In this document: piece after piece, positions 44,423-54,233 of the stretch | Layout: each line of letters opens with the position of its first letter | Position numbering within the stretch: position 1 is the stretch's first letter | Assembly: GCA_017557885.1 (NCBI GenBank) | Contig: JAFYXV010000005.1 | Location: 1-64,000 of the forward strand | Reading direction: 5' to 3' | DNA length: 64,000 bases | Origin: a bacterium | GTDB lineage: Bacteria; Auribacterota; UBA3054 | Notes under the pieces: model-generated | What the model was told of the DNA's origin: nothing | The model's input: the letters and a program-made list of their open reading frames with translations, nothing else | Databases searched by the model: none | Program-made: the position numbers and the translations under genes

Positions 44423-45375
44423 AGGAAAAAAGCGGGATAATTTTTCTGGGCACTCCCCAGATAGCGGCCGCCTGCCTCAAAAGGCTCATTAAGGACGGCC
44501 GTCCTGTAAAAGCGGTCCTTACCCAGCCCGACCGTCCGGTGGGCCGGCACAGGATCGTAACCAAAAGTCCCGTCAAGCAAGCCGCGGAGGAAGCCGGCAT
44601 CGCCGTTTATACGCCGGAAAGCCTGAAGACCGAGGAAATACATGCGCTTTTCGAGGAGCTTTCTCCCAAGGTCGCCATAATCGTGGCTTACGGCAAGATC
44701 ATTCCCCCAAACCTGCTCTCCATTCCGGAAAGCTTCATCAACCTCCATTTCTCGCTCCTCCCCCTCTACCGGGGCGCCGCGCCTGTGCAAAGAGCCCTCT
44801 ATGACGGCAGGACCACAACGGGCGTCTCTATTCAGTATCTGGCGGCCAAATTAGACGCCGGCGACATCATAGCCGAGGCACCATTCACCATCAACCCCAA
44901 AGACACCACGGAGACCCTGTGGGAGCGTTCTGTGGCCATCGGAGCGTCGCTCCTGACCAGAGTGGCCGCCCAGCTTCTGGAAGGACGGCTCCCCGCCGTT
45001 CCCCAGGACGAAACGAAAGCCACCTACGCCGCCAAGATGAGCCGCGAGGACGGCTTCATTGACTGGACCTGGAGCGCCAAGATGATCCACGACCACATAA
45101 GGGCCTGCAATCCCTGGCCCGGCGCCGTGACCTGGCGCAAAGGCAAGGAGATAAAACTTTGGAAAAGCGAATGGCCGGTCCCGGATCCCGGCCCCCTGGG
45201 CATCCCGGGAGAAATAACCGTCGCCAAAAAAGAGCTTTTCGTCTCCGCCCGGGACGGCTTCATCAAGATCACGGAACTTCAGCCCGCCGGCGGTGCCCGC
45301 CAGACGGCGGAAGCCTTCGTCGCCGGCCTCCGGGGCGAAAAAGTCTTTCTGGAAAACAAGCCAGAGGGAATCTGA
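44419..45375 (+). CDS. fmt: Methionyl-tRNA formyltransferase
   Basis: 318 aa from GTG 44419, overlapping plsC. Formyltransferase domain: IIFLGTPQIAAACL, catalytic-site NLHFSLLPLYRGAAPVQRAL, then the C-terminal domain (AKMSREDGFIDW, NPWPGAV). It formylates initiator Met-tRNA. The end overlaps rsmB as TGATG, a common fmt-rsmB pairing. Confidence 0.96.
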   Translation: MKEKSGIIFLGTPQIAAACLKRLIKDGRPVKAVLTQPDRPVGRHRIVTKSPVKQAAEEAGIAVYTPESLKTEEIHALFEELSPKVAIIVAYGKIIPPNLLSIPESFINLHFSLLPLYRGAAPVQRALYDGRTTTGVSIQYLAAKLDAGDIIAEAPFTINPKDTTETLWERSVAIGASLLTRVAAQLLEGRLPAVPQDETKATYAAKMSREDGFIDWTWSAKMIHDHIRACNPWPGAVTWRKGKEIKLWKSEWPVPDPGPLGIPGEITVAKKELFVSARDGFIKITELQPAGGARQTAEAFVAGLRGEKVFLENKPEGI

Positions 45376-46586
45376 TGGCGGCGAAAGCATCCCCCGCCAG
45401 GGCTCTGGCCCTGAAAGCGCTCATAACTTGGAGCCGCGACCCTGAAAGCCATCTTGAGCAGCACCTGAAAGGCCTGCCGGATCCCAAAGACCTCGATCTC
45501 GCCTACACCATCTGCCGCGGCGTTCTGAAAGAAAAGACTTTCCTGCAAAAAGTTGTTGGCCGCTACCTCGCCCGCAAAGGCAAAAACCTCCCCTTACCCG
45601 TCGAGCTCATCCTTCTCCTCTCCTTCTACCAAAGACTCTTTCTGGAAAAGATCCCAAATTATGCTGTCGTCTTCGACGCCGTGGAGCTTTGCAAAGAAAA
45701 AAAGCCCGTTTTCTCCAATCTCGTCAACGCCGTCTTAAGAAACCTGGACCGAGATCTGAAATCCGGCTTTGATCCGCAAAAAGAGCCAATGACCCTTGAA
45801 GAGCGCTACTCCCATCCCAAGGAACTCATAGACCTCATAAAAGAGGAAACCAAAGACGAAGCCACAACCGAACAGATCCTCAAATGGGACAACGCCAAAC
45901 CCAAAGCCTTCCTGAGAAAAAGGAACGGCAGCTGCGAGGAATGCCTTGACGTTAAAGCCGCCGTGCAAAGCGACGACTTCAAAAGCGGAAAGATCTATTT
46001 CATGCAGCTCTGGTCTCAGGAAGTCGCCAACGCCGCGCCCGTAAAGGACGGCGCCACGGTCCTTGATCTCTGCGCCGCACCCGGCGGCAAAAGCCTCGCC
46101 CTTTTAGACAGAGCCAAAATTAAACTCACCGCCTGCGATTTCTCCGAAACCAGACTCGCGCAATTAAAAGAAAACTTCGCGCGCCTCGGCTACGAAAACG
46201 CTCCCAATATCACGATAAAGCAGCTGGACGCCCGGAAAGCCAGCCAAGCATTCCCTCCAGAATCTTTTGACCTCGTTCTCCTGGACGCCCCCTGCTCCAG
46301 CCTGGGCACCATCCAGCGCAACCCCGAACTCCGCTGGCGCTTCAAAAAAGAGCAGCTTGCTGAATACGCCGCGCTGCAAAGAGAGATCCTAACTTCCGCT
46401 AAAGAGCTTGTCGCTCCCCAGGGCTATCTTCTCTATTCCGTCTGCTCCTTTGCCGAAGCCGAGCGCGAAGCGGCAGATCTTCTCCGCCAAGACAAAACCT
46501 GGACACTTGTCAAAGAAAAGCTCACCTACCCCGGCGAGCAAGACAGTTTCGACGGCGGCTACTACTCCCTCTGGCAAAAGAACTGA
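45375..46586 (+). CDS. rsmB: 16S rRNA (cytosine-967-C5)-methyltransferase
   Basis: 403 aa from ATG 45375; a longer open frame extends upstream inside fmt but lacks support. NusB-like RNA-binding domain at about 8-140, then a SAM methyltransferase with DLCAAPGGKS, LLDAPCSSLGTIQRNPELRW (catalytic Cys) and YSVCSF (second Cys). Last gene of the nadB-to-rsmB run. Confidence 0.95.
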   Translation: MAAKASPARALALKALITWSRDPESHLEQHLKGLPDPKDLDLAYTICRGVLKEKTFLQKVVGRYLARKGKNLPLPVELILLLSFYQRLFLEKIPNYAVVFDAVELCKEKKPVFSNLVNAVLRNLDRDLKSGFDPQKEPMTLEERYSHPKELIDLIKEETKDEATTEQILKWDNAKPKAFLRKRNGSCEECLDVKAAVQSDDFKSGKIYFMQLWSQEVANAAPVKDGATVLDLCAAPGGKSLALLDRAKIKLTACDFSETRLAQLKENFARLGYENAPNITIKQLDARKASQAFPPESFDLVLLDAPCSSLGTIQRNPELRWRFKKEQLAEYAALQREILTSAKELVAPQGYLLYSVCSFAEAEREAADLLRQDKTWTLVKEKLTYPGEQDSFDGGYYSLWQKN

Positions 46587-46662
46587 ACTGGCATCACAGG
46601 AAGAAATCCTTTTTGGCAAAGGCCAGGATTTAAATCCAAGAAATAAGCTGTTTATTTTTTTA

Positions 46663-46691
46663 TTGATTTATAAAAACAAATTTTATATAAT
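46663..46691 (+). promoter_or_regulatory. Promoter of the AT-rich secreted-protein cassette
   Basis: -35 TTGATT (46663-46668), 17-nt spacer, -10 TATAAT (46686-46691), 43 nt before the first gene. Near consensus in an AT-rich gap. With the terminator at 51595-51629 it defines one four-gene transcription unit. Confidence 0.65.
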
Positions 46692-46734
46692 TAAGTAAAG
46701 ATTTAGACCATATTTATCATCTGAGGAAAGAGTT

Positions 46735-47889
46735 ATGAAAAAAACATTGCTGCTGTTTAGCCTTTTTATATCTTTCAGCCTTTGCGCGGAAGACGTATCG
46801 GTAAAACCCGCAGGGGAAGGCACTGCGGAAAGCCCTTATTTGTTTGACCGTTTGGAGAACTTCTTCTGGCTCAGAGATAATATCCTGGACATGGATCCTA
46901 ATGTCCCAGTCTATTGTAAGCAGACAAAGGACATCGACGCAAGCGCGACGCAGAAGGGAGGAGATTACGCTTGGCAAACGATAGAGTTTAAAGACCACCT
47001 TTTCGTTTACGATGGGCAATGTTACACAATCTATGGTCTCGAGCCGGAGGAACAAGGAGCTTTGTTCGGAAAGGGTTATCTTCAATTAAAAAATATCAGG
47101 ATACACGGTGCAGAAGGAAAAAAGACTTGCGGTTTGGCGAAGGGCTTATATTCATCGTCCATCAAAAACGGATATCTTGAAAACTGTCACATAAAAGGTC
47201 TGCTGGTAGGAATGCCTGCGCTGGCGACAACGGTTTTCGGAAGCGGTATAGTAATAAACGGCTGCATCGTGGAAGCTGATATAGAGGAATTAAAGAACGG
47301 AGCATTAATATCTGAATGCAGGCTTTTTGAGAAAAACATCATTAAAAACACTTGCTTTAAGGGAAAAATAAAGCCAACAACTTCCACAGCTCTTTTAAGC
47401 GGGCTCGCTAATGGTATAACATTAGATATAATCGGCAATACGGAAGTCACTATCGAAGATTGTTATTTTAATTTTGATATAGAAAGCAATCCTGGAGCTC
47501 GGTACGCTGTAGGAGGATTAATATTTGATGTAATCATGTTTCGCAACACAAATGTTGCGTTAAATATAGAGCGTTGCTATGTATCAGGGTCAACAGACGA
47601 AAGACTAGAAAACGGCCAAGCCTTTATTTATAACTTAACAAACACCGTCAACACAATAAACGTCAAAGACTGTTTTTATAGCGAAACGCTGAATTTGACA
47701 GATAAATATGCCACGCTTAAAACCGAAGAAGAAATGAAACAAAAGGCGACATTCAAAAATTGGGATTTTGAAAACGTTTGGGATATCGACGAAGGCGAAG
47801 GAATGCCGTTCTTAAGATGCGAGATTCCCGAACCGACAGGACTGATGATTCTGCTTTTGCTGGCTTTTTTAAAATCACGAGAACGCTAA
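46735..47889 (+). CDS. Secreted PEP-CTERM-like protein with GLUG-type repeat region (paralogue A)
   Basis: 384 aa: signal peptide (1-17), conserved start VSVKPAGEGTAESPYLFDRLENFFWLRDN, a beta-helix-like body with repeated short strands (IEDCYFNFDI, VKDCFYSET), then a C-terminal block KTEEEMKQKATFKNWDFENV and an IPEP tail followed by hydrophobic residues and KSRER. The tail matches a PEP-CTERM-like sorting signal. It is paralogous to the gene at 50380-51579, with the same start, C-terminal block and tail. Probably surface-exposed and adhesin-like; AT-rich codon use. Confidence 0.78.
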   Translation: MKKTLLLFSLFISFSLCAEDVSVKPAGEGTAESPYLFDRLENFFWLRDNILDMDPNVPVYCKQTKDIDASATQKGGDYAWQTIEFKDHLFVYDGQCYTIYGLEPEEQGALFGKGYLQLKNIRIHGAEGKKTCGLAKGLYSSSIKNGYLENCHIKGLLVGMPALATTVFGSGIVINGCIVEADIEELKNGALISECRLFEKNIIKNTCFKGKIKPTTSTALLSGLANGITLDIIGNTEVTIEDCYFNFDIESNPGARYAVGGLIFDVIMFRNTNVALNIERCYVSGSTDERLENGQAFIYNLTNTVNTINVKDCFYSETLNLTDKYATLKTEEEMKQKATFKNWDFENVWDIDEGEGMPFLRCEIPEPTGLMILLLLAFLKSRER

Positions 47890-47910
47890 CACAACCAGGA
47901 GGAAAAATGC

Positions 47911-49377
47911 ATGATTAACGAAAATAAAAAGACACGCATAAGGTTGTTGATTGCGGTTTTGGCAGGAACGTTTTCTTTAACAACGTTTTCTTCTCAGATA
48001 CATTTTTTAAATATTTGTGGACCTTCGTATTTAGCAGTTGGAAAACCAGATGCGACATATAATATTAGTTATTATGTTAACGGGACGTTTTGTGAATGTA
48101 GATTCTCGGTTGATGCAACCTTAGATTATCCCCCCTATCTCGTTTGCATTGCAGATAATGGCCCCGCTTATCAAAATCTTGGTCTGACATTTGACACACC
48201 GGCTAATGAATGCTTTTTGGTCATGACGGCTAGATTAACTTATATGGCAAACACATATCCGGTAACATATCCTTTTTTGCTTGAAGAAAGGCTTGTGGAA
48301 GTCCAAAAGCCGGTTTTAATTACAGCCAGAACAGGATTAAACGGTGTTGTTTATGAAAACAACGCCACTGCTGTACCCATACATTGGAATATAGATGACG
48401 ATGACAGATCAGGGTTTGGCGTAGTTCATCCTAATATTAGTTACGGAGAAGATTATAGGCAGTACGAATTTTTGTCTGAAAACGGCTATGATGATGATTT
48501 ATACAGCATACAAGCATATATTGAGAACTCTGATCTTGATACCGCTGGATGTAACTTTAAAATCAAAACGCCAGATTCAATGCGTTTGTGGTATACCCAA
48601 AATAAAAGCGCATTATGCTGCGATTCAAACAGCGTGTTTGAGACAAATTGTAATATTGTTGATTGGTTCAACACACATGCTAATTCACCAGGAAACAGAC
48701 TGTATGTTGAATGGGTGGTCCCGCCTAACACGACAACAAACGAATATATTGAATTTTACTGCAACGGAGTTCAATTTGCCAAATTGCGTTACAAGGGTTA
48801 TGCGCTTTCTAACCCAGCGTATATAAATATGCCAACCAAATCAGAAAGAACGTTCTTCGAGGGGTTTTGTGAATTAGACGGATGCGAATGGGGAATAAAC
48901 AAGCAAGGCAGCATGCGGCTTCCTGATCGCAACTCTATCGCGGAAGCAGTTGACCCACACTGGACAAGGTATGGAGAAGCGTTTGTCGCAACCAAAACAA
49001 GTCCTGTGTGTCCGGACATTTATACTTTGCGGAACGGGGCGTACAGTAATTTTGTATGTCGCTGTATGAGCATGGATACTTTCAACAACCATAACTATTT
49101 GTTTGAAGAAGCTGACGTTACAGCTTTTTTCACCATACTTAATTTTTGGACATACAATTATCTTGACATAGATTTGCATGGCGCTCTTGGCGATATTGTT
49201 TATTACAGCGGTCCTTTCGCTGCGACTAGAGTGCCGTCTTATTGGTTGACAAATTGCAGACCTTCCTGGGATATATTCACAAGCCGCTTTTTCAATCAAC
49301 CAAAGATTGTTCACAATCCATATCAACTCGAATCTACCAGAGCCATTTTAGACACATATGTTATAGATCTGCCTTAA
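47911..49377 (+). CDS. Unrecognised secreted protein, 488 aa
   Basis: The start is ATG 47911 after AGGAGG at 47897-47902. N-terminal signal peptide (about 9-28), then a beta-rich, Cys- and Asn-rich body with no family I can name. About 15 cysteines suggest disulfides in an exported protein. The C-terminus contains HGALGDIVYYSGP and a late PKIVHNPYQLES, which vaguely recalls the GDIVFY/His pattern of NlpC/P60 or CHAP peptidases; this is weak and not a claim of activity. It is the second gene of the four-gene cassette and AT-rich like its neighbours. Confidence 0.7.
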   Translation: MINENKKTRIRLLIAVLAGTFSLTTFSSQIHFLNICGPSYLAVGKPDATYNISYYVNGTFCECRFSVDATLDYPPYLVCIADNGPAYQNLGLTFDTPANECFLVMTARLTYMANTYPVTYPFLLEERLVEVQKPVLITARTGLNGVVYENNATAVPIHWNIDDDDRSGFGVVHPNISYGEDYRQYEFLSENGYDDDLYSIQAYIENSDLDTAGCNFKIKTPDSMRLWYTQNKSALCCDSNSVFETNCNIVDWFNTHANSPGNRLYVEWVVPPNTTTNEYIEFYCNGVQFAKLRYKGYALSNPAYINMPTKSERTFFEGFCELDGCEWGINKQGSMRLPDRNSIAEAVDPHWTRYGEAFVATKTSPVCPDIYTLRNGAYSNFVCRCMSMDTFNNHNYLFEEADVTAFFTILNFWTYNYLDIDLHGALGDIVYYSGPFAATRVPSYWLTNCRPSWDIFTSRFFNQPKIVHNPYQLESTRAILDTYVIDLP

Positions 49378-49396
49378 TATTAATTGGAGAAAAAAC

Positions 49397-50362
49397 ATGA
49401 AAAGATATTTATTTAGTTTTTACATGATTTTATTGTCTTTGCTTGCTCTTGGAATAGATTCTGATGAATACGCGCTTTTGTTAGAAAAGGCTGAGCAAAC
49501 TCCCGCCATCGTTTTTGACAAGGAGGATTTTTCTTGGGACAAATATCCGGCGGAAATTGAAAAGCAGTTTTTTGATGGCGTTAAGGCACAAGGAGAGCTT
49601 AATAAGGTGCCTTCGTCAGAATCGATACCGTTGCTTTTTGATTTTGTAGAGAATGGCAAAAACATTGATAAAAAAGTTGTGGTATATTTGGAGCAATACG
49701 GATATTACACAAATTATTTCTTTGAAAGAATTTATAAGCAAATAAGGAATCAAAACGGTATCAGTTGCGGATACAGCGGATTGGGAAATCTGGCTTTTCC
49801 ATGGTTAACAAAAAAACACAGGGGCAAAGATTTCAACGAATACGAGATCCAATACTTCTGGTGGGTCTATGACAGAAAACACATTCAGAACATTTGGCAA
49901 AACTGGTATCAGTGCTGGCAGGAAGAAAACGCTAAGCCAGAACCGAGAAAATATGTGCAGAAGCGTTTGATTTCTGACGTGTTGTGTCTGGGCTTTTATC
50001 TTTTTCCTTACTTGGCGGAAAATTTGATAAATGACAAAAGTTTGGAAGATATAGTTGATGAGTTAAGGTCTTATTCCTGTTTTTCCATCAGGGGCGATTT
50101 TTTAACATGGTGGGAAGAAAACAGCGAAAGATATTCTTTTCCGGAAGCAAAGGGCTGGGAACATGCGTTAGAGATTCTTAACCGGGGAAAGTTAATGGTT
50201 AGTAAATCCGCCATGGAAAACATGCCTGTTTGGCACGAGCTGGCGGAGGCTTATTACTCTGGGAACATAAATCGGTATTGGTATTATTTTCTTTCCGACA
50301 AAAACGAAATAACGGAAGAAGACATTACCGAAGCGATTTGCAAATCAATTGAAGACAAATGA
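49397..50362 (+). CDS. Unrecognised secreted protein, 321 aa
   Basis: Signal peptide (about 1-19), then a mostly helical, aromatic-rich chain (YEIQYFWWVYDRKHIQNIWQ and NWYQCWQEEN). No known domain recognised, no membrane helix beyond the signal, no PEP tail. The start has TTGGAG upstream. It ends with its stop next to the Shine-Dalgarno of the paralogue B gene. Third gene of the cassette. Confidence 0.7.
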   Translation: MKRYLFSFYMILLSLLALGIDSDEYALLLEKAEQTPAIVFDKEDFSWDKYPAEIEKQFFDGVKAQGELNKVPSSESIPLLFDFVENGKNIDKKVVVYLEQYGYYTNYFFERIYKQIRNQNGISCGYSGLGNLAFPWLTKKHRGKDFNEYEIQYFWWVYDRKHIQNIWQNWYQCWQEENAKPEPRKYVQKRLISDVLCLGFYLFPYLAENLINDKSLEDIVDELRSYSCFSIRGDFLTWWEENSERYSFPEAKGWEHALEILNRGKLMVSKSAMENMPVWHELAEAYYSGNINRYWYYFLSDKNEITEEDITEAICKSIEDK

Positions 50363-50379
50363 TCTTCAAGGAGAATATT

Positions 50380-51579
50380 ATGAAAAAAGCGTTGCTGTTT
50401 GTTTGCATTTGGGCATGCGTTTGCTTGGCTTTGGCCGACGGCGTTTCCGTTGCGCCTAAAGGAGAAGGGACGCAAAAAGCTCCTTATCAAATTACGCAGA
50501 TGGGAAACTTTGTGTGGCTGTCGCATCAAAGCGACATGATCGATGCCGGAACAACAATTTATTGCGTTCAGGAAAACGATATTGACGCGGTGGAGACGGA
50601 AGAATGGCAGAGTTTCCCTGGTATTGAAACCAACAACATTAATGGTGAAAACAAAGGGGCCTGGACTTTGAATTATGACGGCCAAGGTTTTAAAATAGAA
50701 AATCTTTGCATTAGTCAAACCAAAGGTTTTTACAGCGCGCTGTTTTGCTTAGGCAGCTTCCAATTGAAAAACATCAATATTAACGGAGTGAAAAGCAAGG
50801 TGCCGTGGGGAAGCACGGGAATTTTGGTAGGAAACATGGGAGCCGGGTATATAGATAATTGCCATATAAGCGGAACAAATCTTCGCGCCACGGCCGGTTT
50901 GATCCAGGAAGTAATCGTTCCGCAGGGAGGAAGTATTGAAATCAGCAATTGTTCTGTAGAGACGGATTTAACAAACGCTTGGGCGGGGGTAATAGAGCAA
51001 GCGCATGTTTATGGAACGCTAGTAATTAGAAACACATCTTACAAAGGAAAAATTACGATCGGGGATGAATCTGGCGGAGACGTAATTTCAGCTGGCTTTG
51101 TCAAAGGATTGCAGTTGGAAGAAAAACATGCCAAAGTGGTCATTGAAGACTGTTATTCTGCTGCCGAGATAAAATGCGCTAATTCTTATTTAGGTCTTTC
51201 CGGATTTGTAGGCATAATTAACAACGCGAATTATGGAGAACCAGTTGACATTGAGATCAATCGCTGTTATTCCACGGGATCAATAAGCAACACAAGACCT
51301 TGGGGCAGCGCTAGTTTTCTGACCGTGGTGTACGGATGCGAACCGGTGGTAAAGGATTGCTACTATAATTCCACGACGTTAAAAAAAGCTGACAAATACG
51401 CGCTTCCCAAGACAGAAGAAGAGATGAAACAATTGGCCACTTTTGAAAATTGGGATTTTGAAAATGTCTGGGATATAGATGAAGGCAAGAGTATGCCGTA
51501 TCTCGTATCAACGCTTCCCGAGCCATGCGGGATAGTTGCCCTGCTTTTGCTGACTTTGCTTTTAACAAGAAGAAAATAA
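50380..51579 (+). CDS. Secreted PEP-CTERM-like protein with GLUG-type repeat region (paralogue B)
   Basis: 399 aa from ATG 50380 after AAGGAG at 50368-50373. Signal peptide (1-19), start VSVAPKGEGTQKAPYQIT, beta-helix-like repeats (IEDCYSAAEI, EINRCYSTGS), block KTEEEMKQLATFENWDFENV and an LPEP tail with a Leu-rich helix ending TRRK. Same architecture as the first gene of the cassette, so the two unknown secreted genes are bracketed by duplicates. A terminator follows. Confidence 0.8.
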   Translation: MKKALLFVCIWACVCLALADGVSVAPKGEGTQKAPYQITQMGNFVWLSHQSDMIDAGTTIYCVQENDIDAVETEEWQSFPGIETNNINGENKGAWTLNYDGQGFKIENLCISQTKGFYSALFCLGSFQLKNININGVKSKVPWGSTGILVGNMGAGYIDNCHISGTNLRATAGLIQEVIVPQGGSIEISNCSVETDLTNAWAGVIEQAHVYGTLVIRNTSYKGKITIGDESGGDVISAGFVKGLQLEEKHAKVVIEDCYSAAEIKCANSYLGLSGFVGIINNANYGEPVDIEINRCYSTGSISNTRPWGSASFLTVVYGCEPVVKDCYYNSTTLKKADKYALPKTEEEMKQLATFENWDFENVWDIDEGKSMPYLVSTLPEPCGIVALLLLTLLLTRRK

Positions 51580-51594
51580 AATTGCATAAAAAGG

Positions 51595-51629
51595 AAGGCG
51601 GGAACTCTTGTTCCCGCCTTTTCTTTTTT
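51595..51629. terminator. Bidirectional terminator between convergent genes
   Basis: Perfect 11-bp stem AAGGCGGGAAC/GTTCCCGCCTT, loop TCTT, T-rich runs on both sides (TTCTTTTTT on plus, TTCCTTTTT on minus). It ends the secreted-protein cassette and the beta-helix gene from the other side. Confidence 0.92.
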
Positions 51630-53574
51630 AGAATTTGCCGGCGAAGGGGCCTGGGAGAATTTGACCTTCGCGTTTGTTGCCGTCGAAGTCGGTGTCGAAA
51701 ACGATGGGCGTGCCGTCGGGGTTCTCGAAGGGCTGGTCGGGCTGGAAGGCTTTGCCCAAGGTTTCCGTTGAGATCATGTTTACCTGGTGGTTTTTGATGA
51801 TCTCGTAAAGGTTGGTCTTGAGGGTGTATTTTCCGTCTTTTTCTTCCAGTTCAAGGAAGACCTTGCTTTTGTCGTCAACGAAGGGATCTTTTTCTTTCTT
51901 CCAGGGCTTGGCGCCTCCCAAGTAAACGTTGCCCTGACACCAGACCGGGAGATAGCGGAAGTGGAATTTTTCCAAGGCTTCCATATCGGGTGTTTCGTTG
52001 TCCATGTCAAAGTTGGCGATCCATTCCTCGTAAGTCGGGAACTCATCGAAGACGGAAGTGCCGGTCTCAGTCTTGAATTTGTAGTTGTCTCTTTTGATGA
52101 AAATATTGTTCATTATCCTGTCGTCGCCGTGAAGGATGGTCATGAAGCCCATGACTTCCGTGCGGTGCGGGATGTGATACGGCGTGTAGCGTTGACGGAG
52201 TTTTCCTTCCACCATGCCGTCGCAGCCGTCGTCTATGGAGGCGATGGGGCCGGTTATTATATTGTGCACAAGGGCGAAGCCTTCAGTGGCCATACGGAAG
52301 GAGACGTCGGATAGGAGAATGTTGTTGTCTATGAGCGTGGGGCCGTGGCTGACTTCCACGAAGATATCCTGGCTGCCCATGCCGCCGGGAAGATATGTCG
52401 CGTAGGGCGGGCGGTGGTTGTCGTGCAGCAGATTCTGGGTTATGCGGGTGCCCTGGGCTTCCCAGTCCGTCCAGATGCCCATGACGCAATGGTGGATGTG
52501 ATTGCGCCTTATAACGACGTCTATGGCGGCGTGGAGCTTGATGCCGGCCACTTCGGCGCCGCCCAATTCCATCATGTTGTTGATATGGTGGATGTGGTTG
52601 TCCTCGATAAGCGAGAAGACGCCGCCCATGCGGCCTATGATGCCGCCCTGTTCGCAATGGTGGATGTTGTTTCTTCTAATGATGTGCGAGCCGATTTTTT
52701 CCTTGAGCCAGCCGTGGTACTGTCCGCGGCAGACCGCGTCGCGCTCCATTTGTGTCGGGCTTTTTACGTGCTTAAATGTGAAGAAATGTTCGTTTTCGGG
52801 ATCTAAGTATTTGCCTACGCAGATGCCGGCGCACTTAGAGAGGCTTATGTCGCAGTCCTCTATTATCCAGCCCTTGGACCAATGCGGCCCTATCATGCCG
52901 TCCTGGAAGGCGGCGGGCGGCGCCCAGGTCGTGGCGGCCTTGTTGATCTTGAAGCCCTGGACTGTGATGAAGCCCACGCCTGTTTTGGAGGGGAAGAAGC
53001 ATCTTCTGCGGACGTTGATCTCGACTTTCTCTTTGTTGGGATCCTTGCCTTGGAAATTGGCGAAGAATATGGTCTTGCCGTCCTTCTTTTCAAAGAACCA
53101 TTTGTAAATGGAATTATCGGGATCCCAGGAATAATCGGTTTTTTTGCCTTCCAAACATTCCTCCAGGCTCCCCGCTTCGTAGAAGGCCTGGTCGTTCATG
53201 TAGAGCGAGCCGGTGTGCTTCGTTCTGCCCGCAAAATACCAGTCGCCGTAAACGAAGGTGGAGTAAGGGTCGTAGTCTCCGAAAATAGAATCATCGACTT
53301 CCGCGGTCCAGACGGTGCCTTTGTAAAGTTTCCAATTCGTCAGAAGCTCGGCGCCGGTTATTTCCGCGCCCAGGGGTTCGGCGCTGCGATACGTTATCCG
53401 CTGCTCTTCGGTTCCGGCGTTCTTGGGATCGACGTATTCGCGGTAAAGGCCTGGGAGGACAACTACCTCATCGCCGGGCTTGGCAATTTGCGCGGCTTCG
53501 TTGATCTTTTGAAAAGGAGCTTCTTTGCTGCCGTTTCCGGCGGACTTGGCATGAGCGTCAACGTAGATGATCAT
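51628..53574 (-). CDS. Right-handed parallel beta-helix protein (carbohydrate-active-like)
   Basis: 648 aa with the typical opening YVDAHAKSAGNGSKEAPFQK, then KPGDEVVVLPGLYREYVDP (DUF1565-like) and a long beta-helix with rungs such as HIIRRNNIHHCEQGGI and VVIRRNHIHHCVMGIWTDW. The fold is shared by pectate lyases, GH141-like and other polysaccharide-active enzymes; the catalytic type cannot be assigned. No signal peptide is seen, which would place it in the cytoplasm unless the start is wrong. It begins 2 nt after the stop of the next upstream gene. Confidence 0.8.
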   Translation of the reverse strand: MIIYVDAHAKSAGNGSKEAPFQKINEAAQIAKPGDEVVVLPGLYREYVDPKNAGTEEQRITYRSAEPLGAEITGAELLTNWKLYKGTVWTAEVDDSIFGDYDPYSTFVYGDWYFAGRTKHTGSLYMNDQAFYEAGSLEECLEGKKTDYSWDPDNSIYKWFFEKKDGKTIFFANFQGKDPNKEKVEINVRRRCFFPSKTGVGFITVQGFKINKAATTWAPPAAFQDGMIGPHWSKGWIIEDCDISLSKCAGICVGKYLDPENEHFFTFKHVKSPTQMERDAVCRGQYHGWLKEKIGSHIIRRNNIHHCEQGGIIGRMGGVFSLIEDNHIHHINNMMELGGAEVAGIKLHAAIDVVIRRNHIHHCVMGIWTDWEAQGTRITQNLLHDNHRPPYATYLPGGMGSQDIFVEVSHGPTLIDNNILLSDVSFRMATEGFALVHNIITGPIASIDDGCDGMVEGKLRQRYTPYHIPHRTEVMGFMTILHGDDRIMNNIFIKRDNYKFKTETGTSVFDEFPTYEEWIANFDMDNETPDMEALEKFHFRYLPVWCQGNVYLGGAKPWKKEKDPFVDDKSKVFLELEEKDGKYTLKTNLYEIIKNHQVNMISTETLGKAFQPDQPFENPDGTPIVFDTDFDGNKREGQILPGPFAGKF

Positions 53575-53576
53575 AA

Positions 53577-54233
53577 TTAGGCTTGTTTGGTTGCGGTTCG
53601 GCGTTTCCTGATCAGATCTAAAAAGAGCTCGTCGGAAAGGCCGTAGTCTTTGTCCCAGGTTAAAAGCAGTCTGACCAGCGCGTTTTCGGAAAGCGCGGAG
53701 TTTTCGTCGATGATATCGGTGATCTCGTTCTGCTCTTCCTGAAGGGTGAGGAAAAGCGCGGCGGCTTTCTTCATTTCCGGCCAGAGCAAGGGATCGCTTT
53801 TGAAAGCTTTTTTCTCTACGAGGAGCGTTTGGTACCAGAGATTGGCGTTTTGAAAGGCGGAAAAAGCAAAGGAGCGCAATTCCTGGTTGTTTTTGAATTC
53901 GTCGATAAGCTTTATGGTGACGGGAAGCTCGCGGCCCAATTGCGCAAGGTAAGCCAGAATGGTAAGCAGGTTCGTTTGGCAGAAAGCCTCGAAACCGAAA
54001 ACCAGCGTCAGCTCTTCTGAGAGAAGCTTGTCTTTTTGTGGGAGCGCGCCTATGACTTTTTCCGCGTATTCCGCTTCGCTCTCGTTGTGGTAGGCGGCGC
54101 GGGCTTTTATGAAGGCGGGAGAAAAGACCTCGCTGTCGCTTGGTCCTGCGATCATTGTTTCCCTCATGGGCGCGCCGTTTGGGTAGAGATCCTTGATGGC
54201 GTCTCCGGGGATAATGAAAACGGGGGCGGTCAT
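53577..54233 (-). CDS. Conserved hypothetical protein, possibly DUF1835-like
   Basis: 218 aa. The N-terminus FIIPGDAIKDLYPNG followed by AGPSDSEVFSPAFIKARAAY recalls DUF1835-type proteins, a tentative match. The rest is helical, with a winged-helix-like end (LSENALVRLLLTWDKDYGLSDE). Soluble, no signal peptide. It overlaps panC as ATGA and abuts the beta-helix gene, so it is co-transcribed with both. Function unknown. Confidence 0.65.
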   Translation of the reverse strand: MTAPVFIIPGDAIKDLYPNGAPMRETMIAGPSDSEVFSPAFIKARAAYHNESEAEYAEKVIGALPQKDKLLSEELTLVFGFEAFCQTNLLTILAYLAQLGRELPVTIKLIDEFKNNQELRSFAFSAFQNANLWYQTLLVEKKAFKSDPLLWPEMKKAAALFLTLQEEQNEITDIIDENSALSENALVRLLLTWDKDYGLSDELFLDLIRKRRTATKQA

